A stretch of 8,055 bases of DNA from CAYNFH01 sp964396385 (GTDB lineage Bacteria; Armatimonadota; Chthonomonadetes; Chthonomonadales; CAJBBX01). A program made the position numbers and the translations under genes. Every line of letters starts with the position of its first letter. Within the stretch, counting starts at the first letter, position 1. Of the stretch, positions 1 to 7,796 are shown in pieces. The notes under the pieces are model-generated. The model ran no database searches. It was not told the DNA's origin and saw nothing but the letters and a program-made list of their open reading frames with translations. Location: contig CAYNFH010000267.1 of assembly GCA_964396385.1 (NCBI GenBank), positions 1-8,055 on the forward strand, in the 5' to 3' direction.

Positions 1-1853
<1,853 letters not shown>

Positions 1854-1857
<4 letters not shown>

Positions 1858-2639
1858 CGGCGCTCCAGGCGATCCTGCTCTTCCTGGCTGCGGCGGTTGC
1901 CGGAGCGCTCAACTCGGTGGCCGGTGGCGGCAGCTTCATCTCCTTCCCTGCCCTGGTCTTTGCGGGTGTTGACCAGAAGATTGCCAATGCGACCAACACG
2001 GTAGCGCTCTGGCCGGGCTCCGTAGCCAGCGTAGGCGCATATCGCGCCGAGTTGGCAGCCCGCAAGCACGAACTGCTCTCGCTCGGAACCGTGAGCGTCA
2101 TCGGCGGCGTGCTGGGAGCGGAGCTCCTGCTGCACACCAGCAAGCAGGCGTTCGTGCGGCTGCTGCCGTTCCTGCTGCTGGCCGCGACGCTGCTCTTCAC
2201 ATTCGGCGGCAAGGTCACGAAGCGGATTCAGGCGCGGGTGGGCCGCCGCGTCCGCGGCCCCGCCTGGATAGGGCTGGCCGGCGTAACCCTCCTGCAGCTC
2301 GTCATCGCCACGTACGGGGGATACTTCGGCGGCGGAATCGGCATTCTCATGCTGGCCAGCCTGGCGCTGATGGGGATGGATAACATCCACGCCATGAACG
2401 CACTTAAGACGGTGCTGGCGAGCCTCATCAACGGTGTCGCGGTGGCGCTGTTCATCGCGGCAGGGGTGGTCGTATGGCCGCAGGCGTGCGTGATGATCGT
2501 GGGCGCCATCGCGGGCGGGTACGGCGGCGCCTACTACGCACAGAAGATAGCGCCGGCCCGTGTGCGGTCGGTGGTGATAGCGGTAGGATTTGGGATGACG
2601 GGATACTTCTTCTGGACGACGTATGTGGGGCGATTGTAG
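1854..2639 (+). CDS. TauE/SafE family permease (putative sulfite/organic anion exporter)
   Basis: This 261-residue protein is almost entirely hydrophobic and fits the TauE/SafE membrane family, whose members are proposed to move sulfite, sulfoacetate or related anions across the inner membrane. The two family half-repeats are visible. The first has AGALNSVAGGGSFISFPAL (residues 17-35) followed by ANATNTVALWPGS (44-56). The second has YGGYFGGGIGILML (154-167) followed by NALKTVLASLINGVA (182-196). The short basic stretch between the halves (about 120-134) should be cytoplasmic. The ATG at 1854 overlaps the metH stop as ATGA, and I see no good Shine-Dalgarno sequence before it, so translation is probably coupled to metH. 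The stop codon lies inside a perfect hairpin. The substrate cannot be read from the sequence. A role in sulfur metabolism is only suggested by the family and the metH neighbour. Confidence 0.9.
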
Positions 2640-2666
2640 GGGCGGCCACGCGGGGCCGCCCCTACA
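2635..2666. repeat. Perfect 13-bp palindromic hairpin, REP-like dispersed repeat candidate
   Basis: TGTAGGGGCGGCC (2635-2647) is the exact reverse complement of GGCCGCCCCTACA (2654-2666), with the loop ACGCGG between them. The permease stop codon TAG (2637-2639) is inside the left arm, and the Shine-Dalgarno sequence of the next gene starts two bases after the right arm. No T-run follows, so it is not a classical intrinsic terminator. From memory, GTAGGGGCG...CGCCCCTAC palindromes recur between genes in several bacterial lineages. Only one copy is present here, so its repeat status is inference. Confidence 0.7.
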
Positions 2667-2667
2667 C

Positions 2668-2673
2668 GAGGGA
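2668..2673 (+). promoter_or_regulatory. Ribosome binding site supporting a TTG start
   Basis: GAGGGA lies 8 bases before the TTG at 2682. It supports this start, because no in-frame ATG or GTG exists between it and the first conserved strand (GLYVATLTPF). The site lies directly beside the palindromic hairpin, whose folding could affect access by ribosomes. Confidence 0.6.
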
Positions 2674-2681
2674 ATGTACTG

Positions 2682-3548
2682 TTGTCTGAATCTGGTGGGT
2701 TGTATGTAGCGACGCTGACGCCGTTTGACAGCGTGGGGAGGGTGGACCTCGGCGCGCTCCGCAGGCACGTGACGTTCTTGCTGGATGGAGGCGTGGACGG
2801 GCTGTCGCCCTGCGGGACGACGGGCGAGACTCTTTACCTGTCGACCGGCGAGCGGGTGCGGGTGCTGGAAGAGACCGTGCGCGCCGCGGTGGGCCGCGTA
2901 CCGGTGATGGCGGGAGTGTGGGCGCTTACGCCGTCCGAGGTCGCGCTCCTGTCGCGCGCGGCGGCCGCAGCGGGGGCATCCGCCGTATTCCTCCCGCCAC
3001 CCATCTACTATCCCGCGACTGACGATGTCATCCTTCGCTGGTATGCGACGGCCGGAGAGTCCTCCAAGCTGCCCGTCTTCGCCTACAACATTCCGGCCTA
3101 TGCGGCGAACAGCATTAGCCTGGAGTGCCTGGAGCGGATGGCGGGGGAGGGGATCGTGGCCGGAATCAAGGATTCGACCGGCAGCGCGGAGCGTATCGGC
3201 GCGCTGGTACAGCAGTTCGGTAAGCGGATCATCGTAATGGCGGCATCTGACTCCTTCGCGACGGAAGGGCGCAAGCTCGGTGCGCGCGGGTTCATCTCCG
3301 CGCTCGCCAACGCGTGGCCCCAGTCGTTCGCGCGGCTGTGGGCCGGCGATGAGACTTTGCAGCCGGCGGTAGACGCCGTCCGGAAGGTGGTGAAGGAAGC
3401 CGGCGGCATCGCTGCCATCAAGTACCTGGCGGGGCTGCGCGGGTACTACATGGGGGCGTGCCGGCTGCCATTTTCGGAGTTGTCGGATGCGCAACGGCAG
3501 GCGTTGGACGCCGCGGCGCAGAAGGCGGCGGAAGCCGGGCTGACGTGA
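2682..3548 (+). CDS. Dihydrodipicolinate synthase/N-acetylneuraminate lyase superfamily aldolase
   Basis: This 288-residue cytoplasmic (beta/alpha)8-barrel enzyme forms a Schiff base between a lysine and a 2-keto acid, usually pyruvate. The family signature is present: GTTGE at 45-49 (carboxylate-binding), Tyr135 in YNIP (135-138) and Schiff-base Lys163 in GIKDSTGS (161-168). Its length is normal for the family. It is unlikely to be true DapA. After YNIP, DapA has a conserved Arg that binds the second carboxylate of aspartate semialdehyde, whereas this protein reads AYAANS. The DapA-type YYNRPSQ loop is replaced by PPPIYYPATDD (105-115). A sugar-acid or other 2-keto-acid aldolase or dehydratase is therefore more likely, but the substrate is unknown. 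The TTG start is backed by a GAGGGA ribosome-binding site. The gene follows the permease after 42 bp and probably shares its transcript. Confidence 0.9.
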   Translation: MSESGGLYVATLTPFDSVGRVDLGALRRHVTFLLDGGVDGLSPCGTTGETLYLSTGERVRVLEETVRAAVGRVPVMAGVWALTPSEVALLSRAAAAAGASAVFLPPPIYYPATDDVILRWYATAGESSKLPVFAYNIPAYAANSISLECLERMAGEGIVAGIKDSTGSAERIGALVQQFGKRIIVMAASDSFATEGRKLGARGFISALANAWPQSFARLWAGDETLQPAVDAVRKVVKEAGGIAAIKYLAGLRGYYMGACRLPFSELSDAQRQALDAAAQKAAEAGLT

Positions 3549-3558
3549 CAATATGCCC

Positions 3559-3588
3559 TTGACAAGGCAGCTTCGGTGTGGATATACT
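3559..3588 (+). promoter_or_regulatory. Sigma-70-type promoter for the guaA-hpt operon
   Basis: The -35 box TTGACA (3559-3564) is a perfect consensus match. It is separated by 18 bp from the -10 box TATACT (3583-3588), which has one mismatch. Transcription would start around 3594-3597, leaving a leader of about 55 bases before guaA. The promoter begins only 11 bp after the preceding gene's stop, with no terminator between, so readthrough from upstream is also possible. Confidence 0.8.
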
Positions 3589-3650
3589 AGACCATCTCCC
3601 GCACTGGCGCACCGTTCTTCCCTGTCTGTCGTCCGCTCCGCCTGGGTTCC

Positions 3651-5198
3651 ATGACGAAAAACCCGTCCGACGAGCTGATTCTGATCCTCGACTTTGGAGC
3701 GCAGTACACCCAGCTAATCGCCAGGCGGATACGTGAGTGCAGCGTCTATTGCGAGATACTCCCGTACGATACGCCCCTGCAGGAGATCCGGGCTCGTAGT
3801 CCGCGAGGAGTAATCTTCTCCGGCGGTCCCAGCAGCGTCTACGAGCCGGACGCGCCGGCCGCGGATTCGGATGTCTACCACGTTGGCGCGCCCATCCTGG
3901 GGATCTGCTACGGCCACCAGTTGATGACTTTGCAGCTCGGCGGCGAGGTGGTGCCGTCCGAGAAGCGCGAGTTTGGGCCGGCGAGCCTTTCCGTCGTCGA
4001 GCCGGACACGCTGTTTAAGGATCTGGGCGACGGGCTGCCCTGCTGGATGAGCCACGGGGATACAGTACTCGCACCTCCTCCGGGCTTCCAGGTGCTGGCC
4101 CAAACGGAGAGCACTCCGGTCGCCAGCATGGCGGACCCGGCGCGGAAGATGTACGGCGTCCAGTTTCATCCGGAAGTGGCGCACACGCCGTGTGGCAAGG
4201 AACTTCTCCGCCGCTTTGTCGTAGATGTGTGTGGGTGCAGCCAATCGTGGACCGCGGAGTCCTTCGTAGAGGATTCCGTCCGCCGCATCCGCTCCGAAGT
4301 CGGGCGCTCCCGTGTTGTTTGTGGCGTCTCCGGCGGCATCGACTCCTGCACGGTCGCAGCTCTCGTCCACCGCGCTATCGGCGATCAGCTCACCTGCATC
4401 TTTGTAGATCACGGTCTGCTCCGGCAAGGCGAGGCCGAGCAGGTGCGGACGGACTTTGCCGATGCACTCGGCATCAACCTGGTGGTCGTAGATGCCGCCG
4501 ATCGGTTCCTGGAGCGGCTGCGCGGCGTAACCGACCCGGAGAAGAAACGCAAGATCATCGGCGAGCAGTTTGTACGGGTATTTGAGGAAGCCGCCGATAA
4601 TATCGAAGGAGCCGAGTACCTCGCACAGGGGACGCTCTATCCGGACGTGATAGAGAGCGGCACCAAGACCGCCCAGAACATCAAGACGCACCATAACGTA
4701 GGCGGCTTACCAGAAGACATGCGTCTGAAGGTGATTGAGCCGCTGCGGTACCTGTTCAAGGACGAGGCGCGGCAGGTTGCCGAGGAGCTGGGACTGCCGG
4801 AGTCCATCGTCTGGCGGCATCCTTTTCCGGGCCCGGGACTGGCCATCCGCATCGTTGGGGAGGTGACAGGCGAGCGCCTTGAGATTCTGCGGCAAGCGGA
4901 TGCCATCTTCATCGACGAGCTCCGCCGAGCCGGGCTGTATCGCGAGACTTGGCAGGCCTACGCTGCCCTGGCCGCCGGGCTCCAGAGCGTCGGCGTGATG
5001 GGGGACAAGCGGACGTATGCCCATCCGGTGATCCTCCGCGCGGTGACGAGCGAGGACGCCATGACGGCGCACTGGGCGAGGCTGCCGTACGAAGTGCTGG
5101 AGCGTGTGAGCTCTCGGATTGTAAACGAGGTGCCGGGCGTCAATCGGGTGGTCTACGACGTGAGCTCCAAGCCGCCCGCAACCATCGAGTGGGAGTAG
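3651..5198 (+). CDS. guaA: GMP synthase (glutamine-hydrolysing)
   Basis: GuaA converts XMP to GMP using ATP and ammonia from glutamine, the last step of de novo guanine nucleotide synthesis. The 515 residues are close to the E. coli length (525). The N-terminal class I amidotransferase domain (about 9-195) carries GVIFSGGPSSVYE, nucleophile Cys86 in GICYGHQ, and His173/Glu175 in QFHPEV. The ATP-pyrophosphatase domain has the PP-loop SGGIDS at 227-232 and FVDHGLLR. GTLYPDVIESG and HPFPGPGLAIRI follow. The C-terminal dimerisation domain ends in KPPATIEWE. All catalytic residues I can check are present. No in-frame ATG, GTG or TTG occurs between the predicted transcription start and the ATG at 3651, which fixes the start, although a clear Shine-Dalgarno sequence is missing and the leader is pyrimidine-rich. 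hpt follows after 14 bp. Confidence 0.98.
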   Translation: MTKNPSDELILILDFGAQYTQLIARRIRECSVYCEILPYDTPLQEIRARSPRGVIFSGGPSSVYEPDAPAADSDVYHVGAPILGICYGHQLMTLQLGGEVVPSEKREFGPASLSVVEPDTLFKDLGDGLPCWMSHGDTVLAPPPGFQVLAQTESTPVASMADPARKMYGVQFHPEVAHTPCGKELLRRFVVDVCGCSQSWTAESFVEDSVRRIRSEVGRSRVVCGVSGGIDSCTVAALVHRAIGDQLTCIFVDHGLLRQGEAEQVRTDFADALGINLVVVDAADRFLERLRGVTDPEKKRKIIGEQFVRVFEEAADNIEGAEYLAQGTLYPDVIESGTKTAQNIKTHHNVGGLPEDMRLKVIEPLRYLFKDEARQVAEELGLPESIVWRHPFPGPGLAIRIVGEVTGERLEILRQADAIFIDELRRAGLYRETWQAYAALAAGLQSVGVMGDKRTYAHPVILRAVTSEDAMTAHWARLPYEVLERVSSRIVNEVPGVNRVVYDVSSKPPATIEWE

Positions 5199-5203
5199 GG
5201 GAG
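5198..5203 (+). promoter_or_regulatory. Ribosome binding site deciding the GTG start of hpt
   Basis: GGGGAG begins on the last base of the guaA stop codon and ends 9 bases before the GTG at 5213. The same frame stays open far upstream inside guaA, so this site and the family-typical N-terminus MHPDIREVML identify the start. The next in-frame ATG (5237) has no properly spaced ribosome-binding site and would cut off the conserved beginning. Confidence 0.7.
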
Positions 5204-5212
5204 AGCAGGCGG

Positions 5213-5746
5213 GTGCATCCCGATATTCGCGAGGTGATGCTACCGGAGGAAGCCATCCGGGAGCGAGTCATCGCGATGGGGGAGGAGATCACTCGCGACT
5301 ACGCGGGCAAAGATCTGGTTATTGTTGGGGTCCTCACGGGCGCCGTGATGTTCCTCTCGGACCTGCTCCGGGCCATCCAGCTTCCGCTGGAGCTGGATTT
5401 TGTGGCGCTCTCGTCCTACGGCCAGGCGACGCGCACTTCCGGCGAGGTGCGACTCGTAAAGGACCTCGGACACCCTATCCAGGGGAAGCACGTTCTGGTG
5501 GCCGAGGACATTATCGATACCGGGTTAACCCTTCGATATCTCCTGGAGACGCTGCACGCTCGGCAGCCCGCATCGATAGACTGCTGCGTGTTGCTCGATA
5601 AGCCGTCCAGGCGTCTTATCGATGTAGACGTGAAGTACCGCGGATTCGAGATCGAGGACAAGTTCGTGGTGGGATACGGCCTGGACTACGCGGGCCTTTA
5701 CCGCAACCTACCCTATATCGGCGTGCTCCGGGACCTGCCGCTGTAA
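5213..5746 (+). CDS. hpt: Hypoxanthine phosphoribosyltransferase
   Basis: Hpt joins hypoxanthine or guanine to PRPP, giving IMP or GMP for purine salvage in the cytoplasm. The 177-residue length is typical of bacterial enzymes. The type I PRT fold shows the PPi-binding LTGAVMF (41-47), the flexible catalytic-loop Ser-Tyr at SSYG (67-70), and the PRPP-binding acidic signature EDIIDTGLT (98-106). Purine-contacting Lys130 follows in LLDKPSRR, and FVVGYGLDY (151-159) holds the conserved Asp that binds magnesium and the purine. FVVGYGLDY and RNLPYIGVL are typical of HPRT rather than xanthine- or adenine-specific enzymes. It is 14 bp after guaA and probably on the same transcript, so both routes to GMP are expressed together. 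In many bacteria hpt instead neighbours tilS and ftsH, so this placement is a small variation. Confidence 0.96.
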   Translation: MHPDIREVMLPEEAIRERVIAMGEEITRDYAGKDLVIVGVLTGAVMFLSDLLRAIQLPLELDFVALSSYGQATRTSGEVRLVKDLGHPIQGKHVLVAEDIIDTGLTLRYLLETLHARQPASIDCCVLLDKPSRRLIDVDVKYRGFEIEDKFVVGYGLDYAGLYRNLPYIGVLRDLPL

Positions 5747-5753
5747 GGGGCGG

Positions 5754-5848
5754 TCTCCTCCCGTACCATTGCTTTCATCGCTTTTTCTTCCGGCGTAACA
5801 CGCTGCGGCCCGTCCCAAGCAGACCCCGCGCCGTCACGCAGACCCAAC
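5754..5848 (+). promoter_or_regulatory. C-rich, G-poor leader before rho; possible Rho-binding (rut) region
   Basis: By hand count this 95-base stretch has about 41 C and 18 G, although the surrounding DNA is rich in both. Stretches such as CTCCTCCCG, the pyrimidine run CTTTTTCTTC and the C-runs near 5811-5848 resemble the unstructured C-rich RNA that Rho prefers. Rho is known to regulate its own leader in E. coli. Applying that here is inference. I see no convincing promoter or intrinsic terminator hairpin in this 118-bp gap. Confidence 0.25.
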
Positions 5849-5864
5849 GAGGTGAGTTACCTAA

Positions 5865-7169
5865 ATGGAACAGAACACGGAACAAGAGCCTAAGCGCCAC
5901 TTCAGCAGCGCTGAGCTCGACAACATGACACAAGACGACTTACAAGATCTCGCGAGGCAGCATGGCATGAACGGCGACCAGCCGGTCAAGCGGGAGGAGG
6001 TCGTACGCAAAGTGCTCGACACGCAGGCCGAGCGGACCGGCGTGATGTCCGCACAGGGGGTGCTGGAGATCCTGCCGGATGGATGGGGATTCCTGCGCCG
6101 CAACAATTTCTCGCCGAACGCGGAAGATATCTACGTCTCGCAGACGCAGATCAAACGGTTCGCGCTCAAGACAGGAGACCTGGTTGCCGGACAGGTGCGG
6201 CCGCCGAAGGACTCTGAGAAGTTCTTCGGCCTCCTGCGGGTAGAGCAGGTCAATGGGCTGGACCCAGAGGTCGCGCGCAACCGCGTGAACTTTGACGATC
6301 TCACGCCTATCTATCCTAATGAGCGTATCCTCCTGGAGACCACCACCAACGAGATCGCCGGCCGGTTCATCGACCTCATCGCTCCGATCGGAAAGGGACA
6401 GCGCGGCACCATCGTCGCCCCACCCAAGGCGGGAAAGACCACGCTGCTCAAGACCATCGCCAATGCGATCTCCGTGAACCACCCTGAGATGGTGCTGCTG
6501 GTGCTCCTGATCGACGAGCGGCCGGAAGAGGTGACCGATATCCGCCGGTCGGTGCACGGTGAAGTGATTAGCTCCACCTTCGATGAAACGCCTGAGAACC
6601 ACATGCGCGTGGCGGAGATGGTGCTGGAGCAGGCAAAACGGCTCGTGGAGTCGAAAAAGGATGTGATCGTCCTGATGGACAGCTTGACCCGGTACACCCG
6701 GGCCTCCAACCTGACGGTCACGCCCAGCGGCCGGACGCTGTCCGGAGGACTGGACCCGGCGGCCCTCTACCGGCCGAAACGATTCTTCGGGGCGGCCCGT
6801 AATATCGAGGAGGGGGGAAGCCTCACGGTGCTGGCCACGGCGCTGGTGGAGACAGGCAGCCGGATGGACGACCACATCTTTGAGGAGTTCAAGGGCACCG
6901 GCAACATGGAGCTGGACCTGGACCGCAATCTGGCGGACAGGCGCATCTTCCCGGCCATCGACATCGTCAAGTCCGGCACGCGGCACGATGAACTGCTCTA
7001 TGATGAGGAGAGCCTGAAGCGCATCACCCAGCTTCGGCGGCTGCTGTCCGGCCTCTCGGCCCCAGAGGCGACAGAGCTGCTGATCGATCGGCTGAAGCAC
7101 ACCAAATCGAACAAAGAGTTCCTCAAGATGGTCGATAAGACTATGAAGAGCTCAGAATCGTCGTCGTAA
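5865..7169 (+). CDS. rho: Transcription termination factor Rho
   Basis: Rho is a ring-shaped hexameric RNA helicase that binds nascent C-rich RNA and ends transcription by RNA polymerase. The protein is 434 residues, against 419 in E. coli. A short N-terminal helical Rho_N domain (about 14-52) precedes the cold-shock-like RNA-binding domain (about 62-130), which holds GVLEILPDGWGFLR. The RecA-like ATPase core has Walker A APPKAGKTT (185-193, Lys191), the catalytic DERPEE region (217-222), Walker B VIVLMDS (267-273, Asp272) and the Q-loop region near RTLSGGLDP (290-298). RFFGAARNIEEGGSLT and a secondary-channel segment around GTGNMELDL follow. No large insertion of the kind found in actinobacterial Rho is present. 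The ATG at 5865 has GAGGTGA (5849-5855) 9 bases upstream. The DUF151 gene follows after 23 bp. Confidence 0.98.
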   Translation: MEQNTEQEPKRHFSSAELDNMTQDDLQDLARQHGMNGDQPVKREEVVRKVLDTQAERTGVMSAQGVLEILPDGWGFLRRNNFSPNAEDIYVSQTQIKRFALKTGDLVAGQVRPPKDSEKFFGLLRVEQVNGLDPEVARNRVNFDDLTPIYPNERILLETTTNEIAGRFIDLIAPIGKGQRGTIVAPPKAGKTTLLKTIANAISVNHPEMVLLVLLIDERPEEVTDIRRSVHGEVISSTFDETPENHMRVAEMVLEQAKRLVESKKDVIVLMDSLTRYTRASNLTVTPSGRTLSGGLDPAALYRPKRFFGAARNIEEGGSLTVLATALVETGSRMDDHIFEEFKGTGNMELDLDRNLADRRIFPAIDIVKSGTRHDELLYDEESLKRITQLRRLLSGLSAPEATELLIDRLKHTKSNKEFLKMVDKTMKSSESSS

Positions 7170-7180
7170 GCGCAAGGAAC

Positions 7181-7187
7181 GGAGAAG
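7181..7187 (+). promoter_or_regulatory. Ribosome binding site for the upstream (GTG) start of the DUF151 gene
   Basis: GGAGAAG sits 5 bases before the GTG at 7193 (8 bases if GGAG alone is counted). It supports a 175-residue product. A stronger site, AAGGAGGT at 7313-7320, lies inside the frame ahead of a second GTG at 7325, so the choice of start is not settled. Confidence 0.5.
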
Positions 7188-7192
7188 CAAGG

Positions 7193-7720
7193 GTGGGGCA
7201 CGAATTCAAGGATCTGTTCGGCGACTGGGACCCGCGGGAGGGTCGCCCGTCGGAGGGCGATGATCCCTTATCGGGCGAGCCTGAGAACCGCGTCCCACGC
7301 TCTCTGAACGAGAAGGAGGTCAAGGTGCTGGGCGTCTTTGAGCACTCGGACGCCTCCGGCGCGGGTAACGGCCAGACCTTTGTGCTCCTTCAGGACAACA
7401 TGGGCCGCAAGGTGCCCATCTTCATCGGCCGCTTTGAGGCCTTCGCCATCTCCATGAGCATGGAGAGCGAGGAGGTGGACCGGCCCATGACGTACGACCT
7501 GCTCCACGGCATCCTGGACCGCATCGGCGCAAACGTAGAGCGGGTGGTCATCGACGACCTCTGGCAGGACATCTTCTACGCCAAACTCACCATCACGCAC
7601 GGCACCGAAAGCTACGAGATCGACTGCCGGCCCAGCGACGCGGTCAACATCGCGCTGCGGTCGCGAGCACCCATCTACATGGCCGAAGCGGTCATCGAGT
7701 CGGTGGACCAGAAGTACTGA
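7193..7720 (+). CDS. Bifunctional nuclease family (DUF151) protein
   Basis: This protein belongs to the DUF151/bifunctional nuclease family. Plant members have reported RNase and DNase activity, but most bacterial ones have no assigned role. The family core runs from about residue 42 to 171: EVKVLGVFEH, VPIFIGRFEAFAISMSM (74-90), RPMTYDLLHGILDRIGANV (97-115), RVVIDDLWQDIFYAKL (117-132), the signature EIDCRPSDAVNIALR (142-156) and APIYMAEAVIE (159-169). Residues 1-41 are an acidic, Gly/Pro-rich extension with no recognisable domain, probably flexible. Most family members begin close to the first core strand. The extension keeps GC-rich third positions (about 35 of 44 codons end in G or C), so it looks coding. 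An alternative GTG at 7325 would give 131 residues. The gene lies 23 bp after rho and is followed by an intrinsic terminator, so it is probably the last gene of the rho transcript. Confidence 0.9.
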   Translation: MGHEFKDLFGDWDPREGRPSEGDDPLSGEPENRVPRSLNEKEVKVLGVFEHSDASGAGNGQTFVLLQDNMGRKVPIFIGRFEAFAISMSMESEEVDRPMTYDLLHGILDRIGANVERVVIDDLWQDIFYAKLTITHGTESYEIDCRPSDAVNIALRSRAPIYMAEAVIESVDQKY

Positions 7721-7742
7721 CAGGTCGCTCCGCGATATATTG

Positions 7743-7779
7743 GAAGGCCGTCCCGCATGTTACCGGGACGGCCTTCTTT
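7743..7779 (+). terminator. Intrinsic terminator closing the rho-DUF151 unit
   Basis: GAAGGCCGTCCCG (7743-7755) pairs perfectly with CGGGACGGCCTTC (7764-7776) around the 8-base loop CATGTTAC. TTT follows at once, and the right arm itself ends in TTC, giving TTCTTT. The 13-bp GC-rich stem with a T-tract is a standard Rho-independent terminator, although the T-tract is short. It lies 22 bp after the DUF151 stop. Confidence 0.88.
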
Positions 7780-7783
7780 ACGT

Positions 7784-7790
7784 GGGAGGT
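7784..7790 (+). promoter_or_regulatory. Ribosome binding site deciding the start of the EamA gene
   Basis: GGGAGGT directly abuts the ATG at 7791, leaving no spacer, but lies 6 bases before the in-frame ATG at 7797. The second ATG is therefore the likelier start, giving a protein beginning MHWSVYAALS. Confidence 0.7.
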
Positions 7791-7796
7791 ATGGAA

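Noticed and set aside
3554..3569. Small inverted repeat TGCC...GGCA over the -35 box as an operator
   Set aside because: The paired arms are only 4 bp and extending them needs a bulge and an impossible loop; no support as an operator.
4949..5212. Possible 88-residue N-terminal extension of Hpt into guaA
   Set aside because: The extension lies wholly over the conserved guaA 3' end and is not HPRT-like. The GTG at 5213 has a ribosome-binding site and the family-typical N-terminus.
5769..5801. Possible rho promoter (TTGCTT with GTAACA)
   Set aside because: Both boxes are poor matches and the spacer is about 20 bp.
5803..5841. Possible stem CTGCG/CGCAG in the rho leader
   Set aside because: Only 5 bp with a loop of nearly 30 bases; expected by chance in GC-rich DNA.
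5940..7100. A 386-codon minus-strand open frame opposite rho
   Set aside because: It mirrors the strongly conserved rho reading frame and resembles no protein family; it is a shadow of GC-rich coding.
7717..7741. Promoter-like CTGACA and TATATT upstream of the EamA gene
   Set aside because: The spacer is only 13 bp, too short for sigma-70, and the terminator hairpin lies just downstream.
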